From a bacterium (GTDB lineage Bacteria > Spirochaetota > UBA4802 > UBA5550), in the NCBI GenBank assembly GCA_024224995.1, contig JAAENB010001107.1:1-20731 (forward strand): 20,731 bases of DNA, written 5' to 3'. Position 1 is the first letter of the stretch. The number at the start of each line of letters is the position of its first letter. The position numbers and the translations under genes are program-made. The notes under the pieces are model-generated. The model saw only the letters and a program-made list of their open reading frames with translations, did no database searches and was not told the origin of the DNA. Shown here one piece after another: positions 1 through 7,657 of the stretch.

Positions 1-23
1 AAATAGTACTGCGGGCTGCATCT

Positions 24-111
24 GGCGTAGAAGTATGGGCTCTTTGGGTTGTGAGGACTGTTTGACCGGAGGGAGTTCCGCAGCAATCCAAAGAGCCCAT
101 GCTTCTACGCC
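24..111. repeat. Long inverted repeat (24-bp arms, one mismatch)
   Basis: Arms at 24-47 and 88-111 are reverse complements except for one position, separated by a 40-base spacer. Pairing could extend a few bases into the spacer with G-U pairs. There is no T-tract after the right arm, so it is not a standard intrinsic terminator for a rightward gene. It lies just upstream of the ribosome binding site of the first small gene. It could be the end of an interspersed repeat, a structured leader, or a terminator for a gene outside the window. Confidence 0.75.
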
Positions 112-149
112 CGCGCACAAGCAAAAAGAGTTTCTTGAGAGGAGTTATT

Positions 150-389
150 ATGAAACAGGGGTATAAAACCTATCTATACGATACGGATGACTTTCCCCCG
201 GACGTAAAAGCCTTTCTTGCGTATTTAAGGAGAAAGGACCTGCGGGAAAAACCCGATCGAGAGTTACTAAATTTTGCCGAAACCATGCCCTCAAACGACC
301 TTAAGGCATTTATTCATACTCTTGCCCTGCACAAAACAGGCCATGCTTATATGGAAGGGATTGAAAATGAAATCGGTCAGAAAAAGTGA
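150..389 (+). CDS. Small hypothetical protein (79 aa)
   Basis: I do not recognise this protein. The frame is open further upstream to 99, but that start lies inside the inverted repeat. The ATG at 150 is preceded by a good GAGAGGAG site, so I prefer it. The product is soluble, with no signal peptide or membrane segment. It is charged and probably helical, with an aromatic N-terminal part (YKTYLYDTDDF) and a predicted helical remainder. It is followed by a short hairpin and T-run at 423-442, so it may be a single-gene unit. Function unknown; coding status is moderately secure from the ribosome binding site and the terminator. Confidence 0.6.
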   Translation: MKQGYKTYLYDTDDFPPDVKAFLAYLRRKDLREKPDRELLNFAETMPSNDLKAFIHTLALHKTGHAYMEGIENEIGQKK

Positions 390-422
390 GTAAAGACTCA
401 TTTATTCCTTGACTTCTCAGAT

Positions 423-442
423 ACCGTCTGTACGGTTTTTTT
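423..442 (+). terminator. Intrinsic terminator after the small gene
   Basis: ACCGT (423-427), loop CTGT and ACGGT (432-436) form a 5-bp stem running directly into seven T residues. It lies 34 bases after the stop codon of the 79-residue gene. The stem is short, so efficiency may be modest. Confidence 0.5.
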
Positions 443-477
443 ATATAATAAATCATAAAAAACCGGAGGAAGTCATA

Positions 478-1335
478 ATGAAGAAATTATTATTTTTACT
501 GGCTGCACTGCTTATGCTCACCGGCAGTTTCGCTGATACCGCTTACGCAATCGATTCTTTCGATTGTCCATGCCCGCAAATTTTAGCCCATCGCGGCGCG
601 TCGGGCGATTATCCCCAGAGCACGGAACTTGCTTTTCAAAAATCCCTGGACATGGGCTCGGATTCATTTGAGCTGGATGTTCATCTTTCAGAAGACGGCT
701 ATCTTATTGTTAACCATGACGCGGACTTTTCTGAAACTGCCGGAGTTTCCGATGATATTGAAGATCTTACCCTGGCTGAGATCAAAGAGCTTGATGCCGG
801 GTATATGTTCACCAAAGACGGGGGAGACTCCTATCCCTACCGCGGTATTGGTCTTGAAGTTCTCACTCTCTCTGAACTTATCACACTGTTTCCCGGGATC
901 CGTTTGAATGTGGAAATGAAAAGGAATGATGATGACCTGGCAGAAGCGCTCTGGGAAGTTATACAAAATTATAATCTACAGGGAAGTATTGTTGTGGCAA
1001 GCCAGCACACCGGGGCCATGAACCATTTCCGGGATATCTCAGATGGCGATGTCTATACCAGCGCCACAATTGCCGAAATAACAGCAGCAAGCTTTGCATA
1101 CGGTTTTGGACTGGGCTGGACGCTCAAACCAAAATACGACGCCATCCAGATGCCCTATGAACTGGCAACGTCGGGTTTTGTCGGTCTCTTCCAGGGCAAG
1201 GGAGTACAGGTCCATGTATGGACCGTAAATGACGTGAGCAAAATTCAGCGTTCTCTGGACCTGGGAGTCGACGGGGTCATTGGAGATTACCCGGACAGGA
1301 TCTACGCTGAAATGGAAGCCCGTGGTTACCGCTAA
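478..1335 (+). CDS. Exported glycerophosphodiester phosphodiesterase
   Basis: Predicted to hydrolyse glycerophosphodiesters to glycerol-3-phosphate and an alcohol, outside the cytoplasm. The ATG at 478 follows a strong GGAGGA site; the frame is open upstream but has no better start. Residues 1-24 form a signal peptide (MKKLLFLLAALL, cleavage near TAYA). The GDPD catalytic set is visible: LAHRGAS with His38-Arg39, ELDV (Glu65, Asp67), NHD (His80) and NVEMK (144-148). The usual PENT after HRG reads PQST here. At 285 residues it is a normal single-domain size for the family. It seems monocistronic, ending in the large hairpin at 1356-1437. No glpK, glpT or glpF lies nearby to show substrate preference. 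Confidence 0.92.
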   Translation: MKKLLFLLAALLMLTGSFADTAYAIDSFDCPCPQILAHRGASGDYPQSTELAFQKSLDMGSDSFELDVHLSEDGYLIVNHDADFSETAGVSDDIEDLTLAEIKELDAGYMFTKDGGDSYPYRGIGLEVLTLSELITLFPGIRLNVEMKRNDDDLAEALWEVIQNYNLQGSIVVASQHTGAMNHFRDISDGDVYTSATIAEITAASFAYGFGLGWTLKPKYDAIQMPYELATSGFVGLFQGKGVQVHVWTVNDVSKIQRSLDLGVDGVIGDYPDRIYAEMEARGYR

Positions 1336-1355
1336 ATATACCGCGCTGCGGAATC

Positions 1356-1437
1356 GCATCTCTTATTGAGAAAGGAGCTTAGATCCTGAGTCTCCGGAGA
1401 CCAGGCTGTTTCCTGTCATAAGAGATGCTTTTTTTTT
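1356..1437 (+). terminator. Large branched hairpin terminator
   Basis: GCATCTCTTAT (1356-1366) pairs perfectly with ATAAGAGATGC (1418-1428), followed by nine T residues. The 51 bases between contain a second dyad around the palindrome TCTCCGGAGA (1391-1400). The outer stem plus T-run is a convincing rightward intrinsic terminator for the phosphodiesterase, which ends 21 bases upstream. The long structured interior is unusual for a terminator. Confidence 0.75.
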
Positions 1438-1463
1438 GTTTTATTTTTCAATGGTATTGCTCA

Positions 1464-3446
1464 TTAAGGCTTCTTCCTTGGTGCCGTTATAATAAACAGA
1501 CTTCCTCTTTTAGGGTCACTCATCACGGAAATGGTCCCCCCGTGAAGCTCCATGATTTTCCGGGCAAGAAAGAGCCCAATGCCCACACCGCCGCTCCGGG
1601 ACGTAAGAGAAGGATCTACCCGGAAAAATTTTTTCCATATTTCTTCCTGTTTTGTTTCCGGGATCCCAATTCCCGTATCCTTAATACAGAGTTGTATGGT
1701 ATTTGCGGTTTCCTGTCCCGATATATGAATCGTCCCTTTCTCCCGGTTAAATATTACCGCGTTTTTGATAATGTTGTCCACCACTTTCCGGATGTAATGA
1801 GGATCTCCCTGAAGGGAAATCCCGCTGCTTATTTCGTTCTCCACGATGATCTCTTTCCGCGATATAATACCTGAGTGGTACTCCAGGCTTTGCTTCACGG
1901 TGTCCGAAAGATCTACCGGTCCAATCTCAAGAGTGGGGTTTGCCTCTATGCCCGTGACCAGGATAAGGTTGTCGATAGTCGCAGTGAGGTTTTTAGACTC
2001 TTTGAATATATCTTCACTGTAAGACTTCAGCGTATCAACATCGCGTTCCTCTTCGTCGCACATCAATTCCGCGTATCCGTAAACCACGGAAAGCGGGGTT
2101 TTCATTTCGTGAGAGATATTTGAAAGGAACTGGTCTTTGAGTATATCCATTTTAAGGAGTTGAATATTTTTTTTCTCAACTTCAATTGATTTAATATCCA
2201 GTTTTTCCGTGAGGTTTTCCACTTTGGTAAACGCCGTTGAGAAACGGCGGGAAATAAGAAATGATTGACTGAGGATAAATACAAAAATGCCAAAGGGAAC
2301 CAGGAAGTCGGTTGAAATAATATTATGACTAAAAAGAATATCATTTATAATAGTAAGTAGAAAAACAAAAAAACCGGCAAGAAAGATCTCCACACCGTCT
2401 CTTTTTCGTATTACCGCAAGGGAAACAAAATAAATCCCATAGAGCATGCTGAAAACTATAATAGCCTGGTATACGGAAAGAATATGGGTGTATATTTTTG
2501 CCGGAGTGAAGAGAATGAAGACGAAAAGGATCAGCTCGGGAATTATTATTATATACAGTATTCTTTTTGGAATTTCCCAGGGGAAAAGTTGATACAGGAA
2601 CAAGATGAGAATAGGAGCAGCCAGGCTAAAGGATAGATACTCAATTTTAATAAGCAGCTCCCAGTGTATTCCCGGGAAAAAAGTGGTAAGATAATACTCT
2701 CCTGTTGTAAGTATCCGTACCACCACCAGTAAACAAAAAAGCCCAAAGTATAAGGTGGACTTCTCATCTTTCCTGAGAGAGAAAAGTCCCAGGTGATAGA
2801 ATCCCATGATTAAAATGCTGCCCAGTAGAAGAAAGTCAAAGTAGATACGCCGCTCCCTGGTTTTATGGATATCTTTTTTTGTCCCTACAGTGCAGACATT
2901 CCAGGCCCCTCCCTTCTTATGATGAAAATTGGAAACGTGAAAAATTATCTCCAGTTGATTCTTTTCCGGAGTAATATTGCTGAATCCGGGTGAAAATGCA
3001 GGAACCATTGTTTCCCTGGTTTTGTCTACAACTCCCGAATAATGGATTTTTTTTCCGTTTACATACACCGTACATGCCGTGGAAAATGGCAGGAATTGAA
3101 TAATAAGAGCTTCTTTTGGGTTTTTTATTAAAACCAGGAGACGGTAGGTGGCATAGCCGTCCCCTGAAATTTTCTTTTCATCTATCTCATAGCCGTTCCA
3201 TATTCCGGGAACCGTGATGAAACCGCTTTTTACGGGCCGGTCTTCTCCGGCGAAATCTTCGTTTGTAAGGAGCTGTTTCCAGTAGAACTCCCACTCTCCA
3301 TTAAGCTTTACGGGGCCGTGCTTTTCAAAATCCCAGTCCTCCAGGTGAAGAACACCTTTTTGGGCAGCAGGAGGCTTCTTCCCGGAAAAACAGGAGCCCG
3401 CCAGCAGTGTCTGAATTATCAGCATAATGGTTAGTGCGTATCGCAT
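1464..3446 (-). CDS. 7TM-DISM sensor histidine kinase
   Basis: Membrane receptor that should autophosphorylate on His446 and pass phosphate to a response regulator, most simply its upstream neighbour. Residues 1-19 are a signal peptide with a lipobox-like LAGSC. Residues about 30-195 form an extracytoplasmic beta domain of the 7TMR-DISM extracellular type (LNGEWEFYW). About 203-400 hold seven membrane helices. A coiled linker (405-435) leads to HisKA with SHEMKTPLS (His446) and HATPase_c with the N box (N558, N562), DTGIGIPE (590) and GVGIGLFLA. All catalytic elements are intact. The ATG at 3446 lies one base after the regulator's TAA. A TTG at 3458, overlapping the regulator by 11 bases, is the alternative start; neither has a strong ribosome binding site, suggesting coupled translation. 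Confidence 0.93.
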   Translation of the reverse strand: MRYALTIMLIIQTLLAGSCFSGKKPPAAQKGVLHLEDWDFEKHGPVKLNGEWEFYWKQLLTNEDFAGEDRPVKSGFITVPGIWNGYEIDEKKISGDGYATYRLLVLIKNPKEALIIQFLPFSTACTVYVNGKKIHYSGVVDKTRETMVPAFSPGFSNITPEKNQLEIIFHVSNFHHKKGGAWNVCTVGTKKDIHKTRERRIYFDFLLLGSILIMGFYHLGLFSLRKDEKSTLYFGLFCLLVVVRILTTGEYYLTTFFPGIHWELLIKIEYLSFSLAAPILILFLYQLFPWEIPKRILYIIIIPELILFVFILFTPAKIYTHILSVYQAIIVFSMLYGIYFVSLAVIRKRDGVEIFLAGFFVFLLTIINDILFSHNIISTDFLVPFGIFVFILSQSFLISRRFSTAFTKVENLTEKLDIKSIEVEKKNIQLLKMDILKDQFLSNISHEMKTPLSVVYGYAELMCDEEERDVDTLKSYSEDIFKESKNLTATIDNLILVTGIEANPTLEIGPVDLSDTVKQSLEYHSGIISRKEIIVENEISSGISLQGDPHYIRKVVDNIIKNAVIFNREKGTIHISGQETANTIQLCIKDTGIGIPETKQEEIWKKFFRVDPSLTSRSGGVGIGLFLARKIMELHGGTISVMSDPKRGSLFIITAPRKKP

Positions 3447-3447
3447 C

Positions 3448-3813
3448 TTATTCTTCAAGTAGTTTCTCTATCCGTTGAACCAGGACTTTGGGACTAAATG
3501 GCTTGCCAATAAAATCGACAGCGCCCAGTTCCCTGGCCTGTATCCTGTCCTGTTCCTGCCCTTTGGCCGAAAGAAAGACCAGCGGTATATTTTTTGTATC
3601 AGGGTCTTCTTTGATTTTGGCAGCAGCAGTAAATCCGTCCATTACGGGCATCATTATATCCATAATAATAAGATCCGGTAATTCCGATTTGCATTTTTCC
3701 AGGCCCATTTGACCGTTTTCAGCAGAGATTACCTGGTATCCCAGTTTTTTTAATTTAATGGATACTATTTTTATCAGGTTCGGCTGGTCATCTACAACCA
3801 ATATCTTTTTCAT
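3448..3813 (-). CDS. Single-domain CheY-like response regulator
   Basis: A 121-residue receiver domain with no output domain. The acidic pair is Asp8-Asp9 (VVDDQ), the phosphoacceptor Asp52 (IIMDIMMP), the switch Ser82 (LSAKG) and the invariant Lys104 (GKPFSP). All are intact, so it should accept phosphate. AAAAGGAG precedes the ATG. It is first in a two-gene operon with the 7TM-DISM kinase; the junction is within a base or overlapping. With no DNA-binding or enzymatic domain it must act by protein contact, as CheY or a phosphorelay intermediate does. A promoter with a dyad on the predicted start point precedes it. The target cannot be told from this window. Confidence 0.93.
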   Translation of the reverse strand: MKKILVVDDQPNLIKIVSIKLKKLGYQVISAENGQMGLEKCKSELPDLIIMDIMMPVMDGFTAAAKIKEDPDTKNIPLVFLSAKGQEQDRIQARELGAVDFIGKPFSPKVLVQRIEKLLEE

Positions 3814-3835
3814 AGGGATTTACTCCTTTTAAAAG

Positions 3836-3850
3836 TACAAGCTCCTTGTA
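3836..3850. promoter_or_regulatory. Putative operator dyad at the regulator-kinase promoter
   Basis: TACAAG-CTC-CTTGTA is a perfect 15-base dyad (6-bp arms). It abuts the predicted leftward -10 box, and its centre at 3843 falls where transcription should start. That is where a repressor would block initiation. It could equally form a small hairpin at the 5' end of the transcript. No regulator is identified. Confidence 0.4.
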
Positions 3851-3878
3851 TTGTAGTATGGAATATAAAATAAATCAA
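3850..3878 (-). promoter_or_regulatory. Sigma-70-type promoter for the regulator-kinase operon
   Basis: On the minus strand TTGATT (3878-3873), a 17-base spacer and TACAAT (3855-3850) match the vegetative consensus well. They lie 37 bases upstream of the response regulator ATG, in an AT-rich divergent intergenic region. Confidence 0.55.
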
Positions 3879-3903
3879 ATAAAAAATACTTAATTAAATA
3901 TAG

Positions 3904-3932
3904 TTGCATTATTCCGGGATTCAGGGTATAGT
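3904..3932 (+). promoter_or_regulatory. Sigma-70-type promoter for the 7TM-DISM phosphatase
   Basis: TTGCAT (3904-3909), a 17-base spacer and TATAGT (3927-3932) lie 24 bases before the ATG at 3957. The leftward promoter is only about 25 bases away, so the two divergent units could be regulated together. Confidence 0.45.
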
Positions 3933-3956
3933 CAGAACTGTATCAACGGAGGGAGT

Positions 3957-6002
3957 ATGGCATCCCGGGTCACGGCCGGAATAACCAGGATTATTATTGT
4001 TTTGATATGTATTGTTCCCGCAGTTCTTAACGCGGCACCCACCCAGGAGCCGGAAGAGGGCGGGGAGTACTATAACCTTGTTTACTACCTGGACTATCTT
4101 GAGGATACAAAGGGGCGATTGACGATCAAGGATGTACGGTCTTTTCCCGCGTCCGAACAATTTATTCCAAACAAAGAAGAAATGATTAATTTAGGGATGA
4201 CCGGTTCGGCCCACTGGCTGCGGATTAAGCTCCTGTATTCTCCAAAAAATGATGAATCCCGGCGGGAATGGCTTCTTAACCTGGCCCAGTCACAGTTCGA
4301 TTACCTGGAATTGTATCTCATTACTCCCGAAGGAATCAGTAAAACGGTTAAAACCGGGGATAAAGTCCCCTTTGGGGAGCGTGAAATAAAACACCATAAT
4401 TTTATTTTCTCCATACCGCTGAAAGCACATGAAAAAACTACGATATACATCCGTATAAAAATGAAAGGCTGGTGCAGGATTCCAATCTCCCTGGAAACCC
4501 CTCTCTACTTTAATGTACACCAGCAGGAAGAGTTTTTGGGTTATGGACTATTTTACGGAATATTGCTCATAATTTTTCTGTATAACGTATTTATTTTTTG
4601 TATTATTCGCGATAGAAACTATTTTTATTACATCCTGTTTGTTGTGGGGTATACCTTGTTCAGCCTCGCCTATGATGGATTCGGTTTCCAGTATCTCTGG
4701 CCCAATATTCCCTTCCTTACCAATGAAGCGCTTCCCTTCTTTATCGGTTTTTCTATGGTGGGGATAATATTCTTTTGCAGAAGCTTTTTGAATATAAAAG
4801 AAATCCTGCCTTTTATTGACCTGGTTCTGCTTTATTGTGCCGGATTCTTTGTCCTGGGAACGGGACTTGTTTTTTTACTCGACTATCTTCTTGTTCTCAA
4901 ATCTGTTCTCCTGTTAACGGCATGTACCTCCGGTATACTGGTTATTACCGCGTATTACCTGCTTTTCAAAAGGTTTCGTATAACGCTTCTTTATATGGTT
5001 TTTGGCTGGACCGTATACCTGGTATGTCTCATGATGCTGAGCATGGGAGCTCTGGGGTTTATTCCTCATTACTTTATCGTGGAAAACGGCCATCGAATTG
5101 GGATTGTTATGGGAGTTGTTTTTTTCTCTTTTGCCCTGGCATCCCGTATCAGGGAAACTGAGCTGGAAAAATCCCTGGCACGGCGGGAAGCCACTGAGCT
5201 TCTGAAAAAAAAGGTGCTGGAGAGCAACCGGGAACTACAGGACGCGTATGAGAGACTGAGCGCTGCTTATTCGGAAATGAAGGAAGATCTTCTTCTGGCC
5301 AAAATTATCCAGGATAAAATACTCCCCCGGAATATTGACGAAATCGACGGCTTATATTTTCATATTGAATATTTGCCCTTAATTGAGATTGGAGGCGATT
5401 TTTACGATATTTACAAAATGAAAAACGGAGTCATTCGGATATTCCTTGCTGACGCAGTTGGTCATGGCATTGTTGCCTCCCTTATTACCATGCTCATAAA
5501 AAGCGAATATGAAAAAATTAAAGGCATGGAGGAAATAGAAAGTGATCCGCTGAAAGCAATGAAGGCCTTTAACAGCATATTTGTTGATAAATATAGTGAC
5601 CTGAATCTTTTTTTTACCGGAATTCTGATGGATATAGACCTGGAAAATGGGAAAATTGTCTATTTTTCTGCGGGACATCCCACTCAGTACCTGGCAAGAG
5701 AGGGACAATTGATTGAGCTGCCCAGAACAGGAAGAGTCGTGGGAGTTCTTGAGGAAATTAAAGGTTCAACACATGAGATTGACTATCAAAAAGGGGACAA
5801 AATACTTCTTTTTACGGACGGCCTTTTTGAAGAGTTTAACCAGGATAAAAAGATCTTTGGAGAAGACCGAGCCAGAGAAGTAATTGTAAATAACAGCGGC
5901 AAGCCCATTGTTGAAATTATTGACCTGGTTATTGAGGAAATGATCGATTTTGTGGATGAATCGGAACTTTTTGATGATATAACGGTAATAGGGATAGAGT
6001 AG
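3957..6002 (+). CDS. 7TM-DISM receptor with SpoIIE/RsbU-type phosphatase output
   Basis: Membrane receptor whose output is a PP2C-family serine phosphatase of the RsbU/SpoIIE class, which typically dephosphorylates STAS anti-anti-sigma factors. Signal peptide 1-26. Residues about 35-185 are an extracytoplasmic 7TMR-DISM sensor domain (SAHWLRIKL at 84-92). Seven membrane helices lie between about 196 and 395, a coiled linker at 398-445 and the phosphatase at about 448-681. Metal-site motifs are complete: GGDFYD (479-484), DAVGHG (499-504), FTDG (619-622) and FDDIT (Asp673-Asp674). GGAGGGAG sits just before the ATG. It is transcribed divergently from a kinase with the same sensor architecture. 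No STAS protein or RsbW-like kinase lies nearby, so the substrate is unknown. Confidence 0.93.
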   Translation: MASRVTAGITRIIIVLICIVPAVLNAAPTQEPEEGGEYYNLVYYLDYLEDTKGRLTIKDVRSFPASEQFIPNKEEMINLGMTGSAHWLRIKLLYSPKNDESRREWLLNLAQSQFDYLELYLITPEGISKTVKTGDKVPFGEREIKHHNFIFSIPLKAHEKTTIYIRIKMKGWCRIPISLETPLYFNVHQQEEFLGYGLFYGILLIIFLYNVFIFCIIRDRNYFYYILFVVGYTLFSLAYDGFGFQYLWPNIPFLTNEALPFFIGFSMVGIIFFCRSFLNIKEILPFIDLVLLYCAGFFVLGTGLVFLLDYLLVLKSVLLLTACTSGILVITAYYLLFKRFRITLLYMVFGWTVYLVCLMMLSMGALGFIPHYFIVENGHRIGIVMGVVFFSFALASRIRETELEKSLARREATELLKKKVLESNRELQDAYERLSAAYSEMKEDLLLAKIIQDKILPRNIDEIDGLYFHIEYLPLIEIGGDFYDIYKMKNGVIRIFLADAVGHGIVASLITMLIKSEYEKIKGMEEIESDPLKAMKAFNSIFVDKYSDLNLFFTGILMDIDLENGKIVYFSAGHPTQYLAREGQLIELPRTGRVVGVLEEIKGSTHEIDYQKGDKILLFTDGLFEEFNQDKKIFGEDRAREVIVNNSGKPIVEIIDLVIEEMIDFVDESELFDDITVIGIE

Positions 6003-6026
6003 AGAATCAGGGCATGGGAAAATTGC

Positions 6027-6054
6027 TTGATATTATTTGACTCTTTAGTATAAT
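6027..6054 (+). promoter_or_regulatory. Sigma-70-type promoter for the HAMP phosphatase
   Basis: TTGATA (6027-6032), a 16-base spacer and a perfect TATAAT (6049-6054), 40 bases before the ATG at 6095. It suggests independent transcription from the preceding phosphatase gene, probably extending into the TPR gene. Confidence 0.6.
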
Positions 6055-6094
6055 AGCTTAGTTTAGTTTAAATTTAAATAACGAAATATTGAAT

Positions 6095-7633
6095 ATGCGA
6101 TTAAAACTGAAATCATTAAGTATTAAAACAAAAGCAGGTCTGTTGTATTTATTTCTTGCTATTGTAAACATAACGATCTTCACCAGCCTTATTTTTTATA
6201 ATCAGGTTGAATTAATTAGCAAAAACACCGAGTATAACGTCAAAGAATACAGCAGCAACTTTATTCATTACTTAAACACGCTTTCGGGAAAATGGCATTC
6301 CGACGGAAGAAGCAGGCAGGACGTAATCAAGATTATCAGCAGTGAAATTGAAAACAGGAATACAATTTCCAAATCCAGGCTGATTAAAAGTTTTATGATA
6401 TTTACCGAAGAGGGAGAGATTTTACATAAATCATTACCCGGTTTGGAAATAGCCAACAGAGACCTGGTTGTTGGAATGGAGGCCCTTACGAGTGAAGAAT
6501 TTTTAAGAACGCGATATGTATCAAAGATCAATAAGGAGACATATGAGTTATCTTCTTATATCCCGTTAAAAGTCCACACCTTAACCGGATCGATCCTGCT
6601 ATTGCGATTCAAAATGGAAGATTTCGATCAATATGTATCGAGCTTATATACAATAGTCAGTATTGTTATTGGGTTTATTGTTGTTTTTCACCTGGTTTTT
6701 GCGTTTTTCCTTTTTAGGTTGATTATTAAACCAATTAACTCTCTTCACGAAAAGAGCCTTGAGATCAGTAGAGGAAACCTTGCTGTTCGGGCCGATATTA
6801 AACAGGAAGATGAGATTGGAGAACTTGGTATCGCGTTTAACAGTATGGCGGATTCAATCCAGGAAAAGATCGAAATGCTGCAAAAATATAACGATGTAGT
6901 AGAGTCTGAGCTATTAATCGCCGGTGATGTTCAAAAGAATATTGTGTTTCCCAATATTGAGGAAACACAATATTATAAATATTCGGTCTTTTTTAAGTCA
7001 TTTGCCAAAGTTAGCGGTGATTATTATGATATTTTTGATCTGGGTAATTCGAGCTACGGGTTTCTCCTTGTTGATGCCTCGGGTCATGGGGTACCTGCGG
7101 CCCTGATTACCATGGTGGCAAAGGAACAATTCAGGTTATACGCGCCCTTTCTCACGGATCCGGGAGAATTATTTAAAAAAATAAATAATGAAATATCGGA
7201 GATTTTACAAAACGCGCAGGGGTATTATTTTACGGCATTCTATCTCATACTGGATAGTGATAAAAAGGTTCACTATTGCAGCGGCGGACACCCGACTCAA
7301 TTTATCATAAAAGATAAAATGAAAGAAATGAAGCCGTTAACGACAGACGGTTTTCTTGTTGGAATCTCTAAGGAAATGAGTCATATGTATGAAACCCGGT
7401 CAATGCAGCTGGAGAGCGGTGACAAAATTGTAATGTTTACCGACGGAATTACCGAGCAGCCCGATCCTGATTGGGAGCAATATGGAATAGGCAGGGTCAT
7501 GGATTCAATTAAAAAGACTATCTCTGACCCCGGCGAGCTGATTCTCAAGTCGGTTATTGACGATTTTAGCGATTTTGCCGATCCCGATAATCTAAAAGAT
7601 GACGCTACGCTGATTATTATTGATGTAAAATAA
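6095..7633 (+). CDS. HAMP-domain SpoIIE/RsbU-type phosphatase
   Basis: A 512-residue transmembrane phosphatase. One helix at about 13-36, an extracytoplasmic sensor region of about 145 residues with no family I recognise, a second helix at about 183-208, a HAMP domain (208-262, IIKPINSLHE), a short coiled segment and the PP2C domain (about 275-512). Metal-binding motifs are present: SGDYYD (307-312; the first Gly of the usual GGD is Ser), DASGHG (327-332), FTDG (448-451) and KDDAT (502-503), plus GGHPTQF (397-403). The ATG at 6095 is preferred; an in-frame TTG at 6089 is possible, and neither has a clear Shine-Dalgarno site. It is separated by 24 bases from the downstream TPR gene, probably an operon. 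The region is visibly more AT-rich than the gene groups on either side. Substrate unknown. Confidence 0.92.
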   Translation: MRLKLKSLSIKTKAGLLYLFLAIVNITIFTSLIFYNQVELISKNTEYNVKEYSSNFIHYLNTLSGKWHSDGRSRQDVIKIISSEIENRNTISKSRLIKSFMIFTEEGEILHKSLPGLEIANRDLVVGMEALTSEEFLRTRYVSKINKETYELSSYIPLKVHTLTGSILLLRFKMEDFDQYVSSLYTIVSIVIGFIVVFHLVFAFFLFRLIIKPINSLHEKSLEISRGNLAVRADIKQEDEIGELGIAFNSMADSIQEKIEMLQKYNDVVESELLIAGDVQKNIVFPNIEETQYYKYSVFFKSFAKVSGDYYDIFDLGNSSYGFLLVDASGHGVPAALITMVAKEQFRLYAPFLTDPGELFKKINNEISEILQNAQGYYFTAFYLILDSDKKVHYCSGGHPTQFIIKDKMKEMKPLTTDGFLVGISKEMSHMYETRSMQLESGDKIVMFTDGITEQPDPDWEQYGIGRVMDSIKKTISDPGELILKSVIDDFSDFADPDNLKDDATLIIIDVK

Positions 7634-7657
7634 TTGCGGCATAAGGAATTCTCCGTA

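Noticed and set aside
99..149. N-terminal extension of the first small protein
   Set aside because: The upstream ATG lies inside the inverted-repeat arm and lacks a ribosome binding site, while the ATG at 150 has a good one.
409..449. TTGACT (409-414) and TATAAT (444-449) as a promoter for the phosphodiesterase
   Set aside because: The spacer is 29 bases, far too long, and the region overlaps a hairpin with a T-run that reads better as a terminator.
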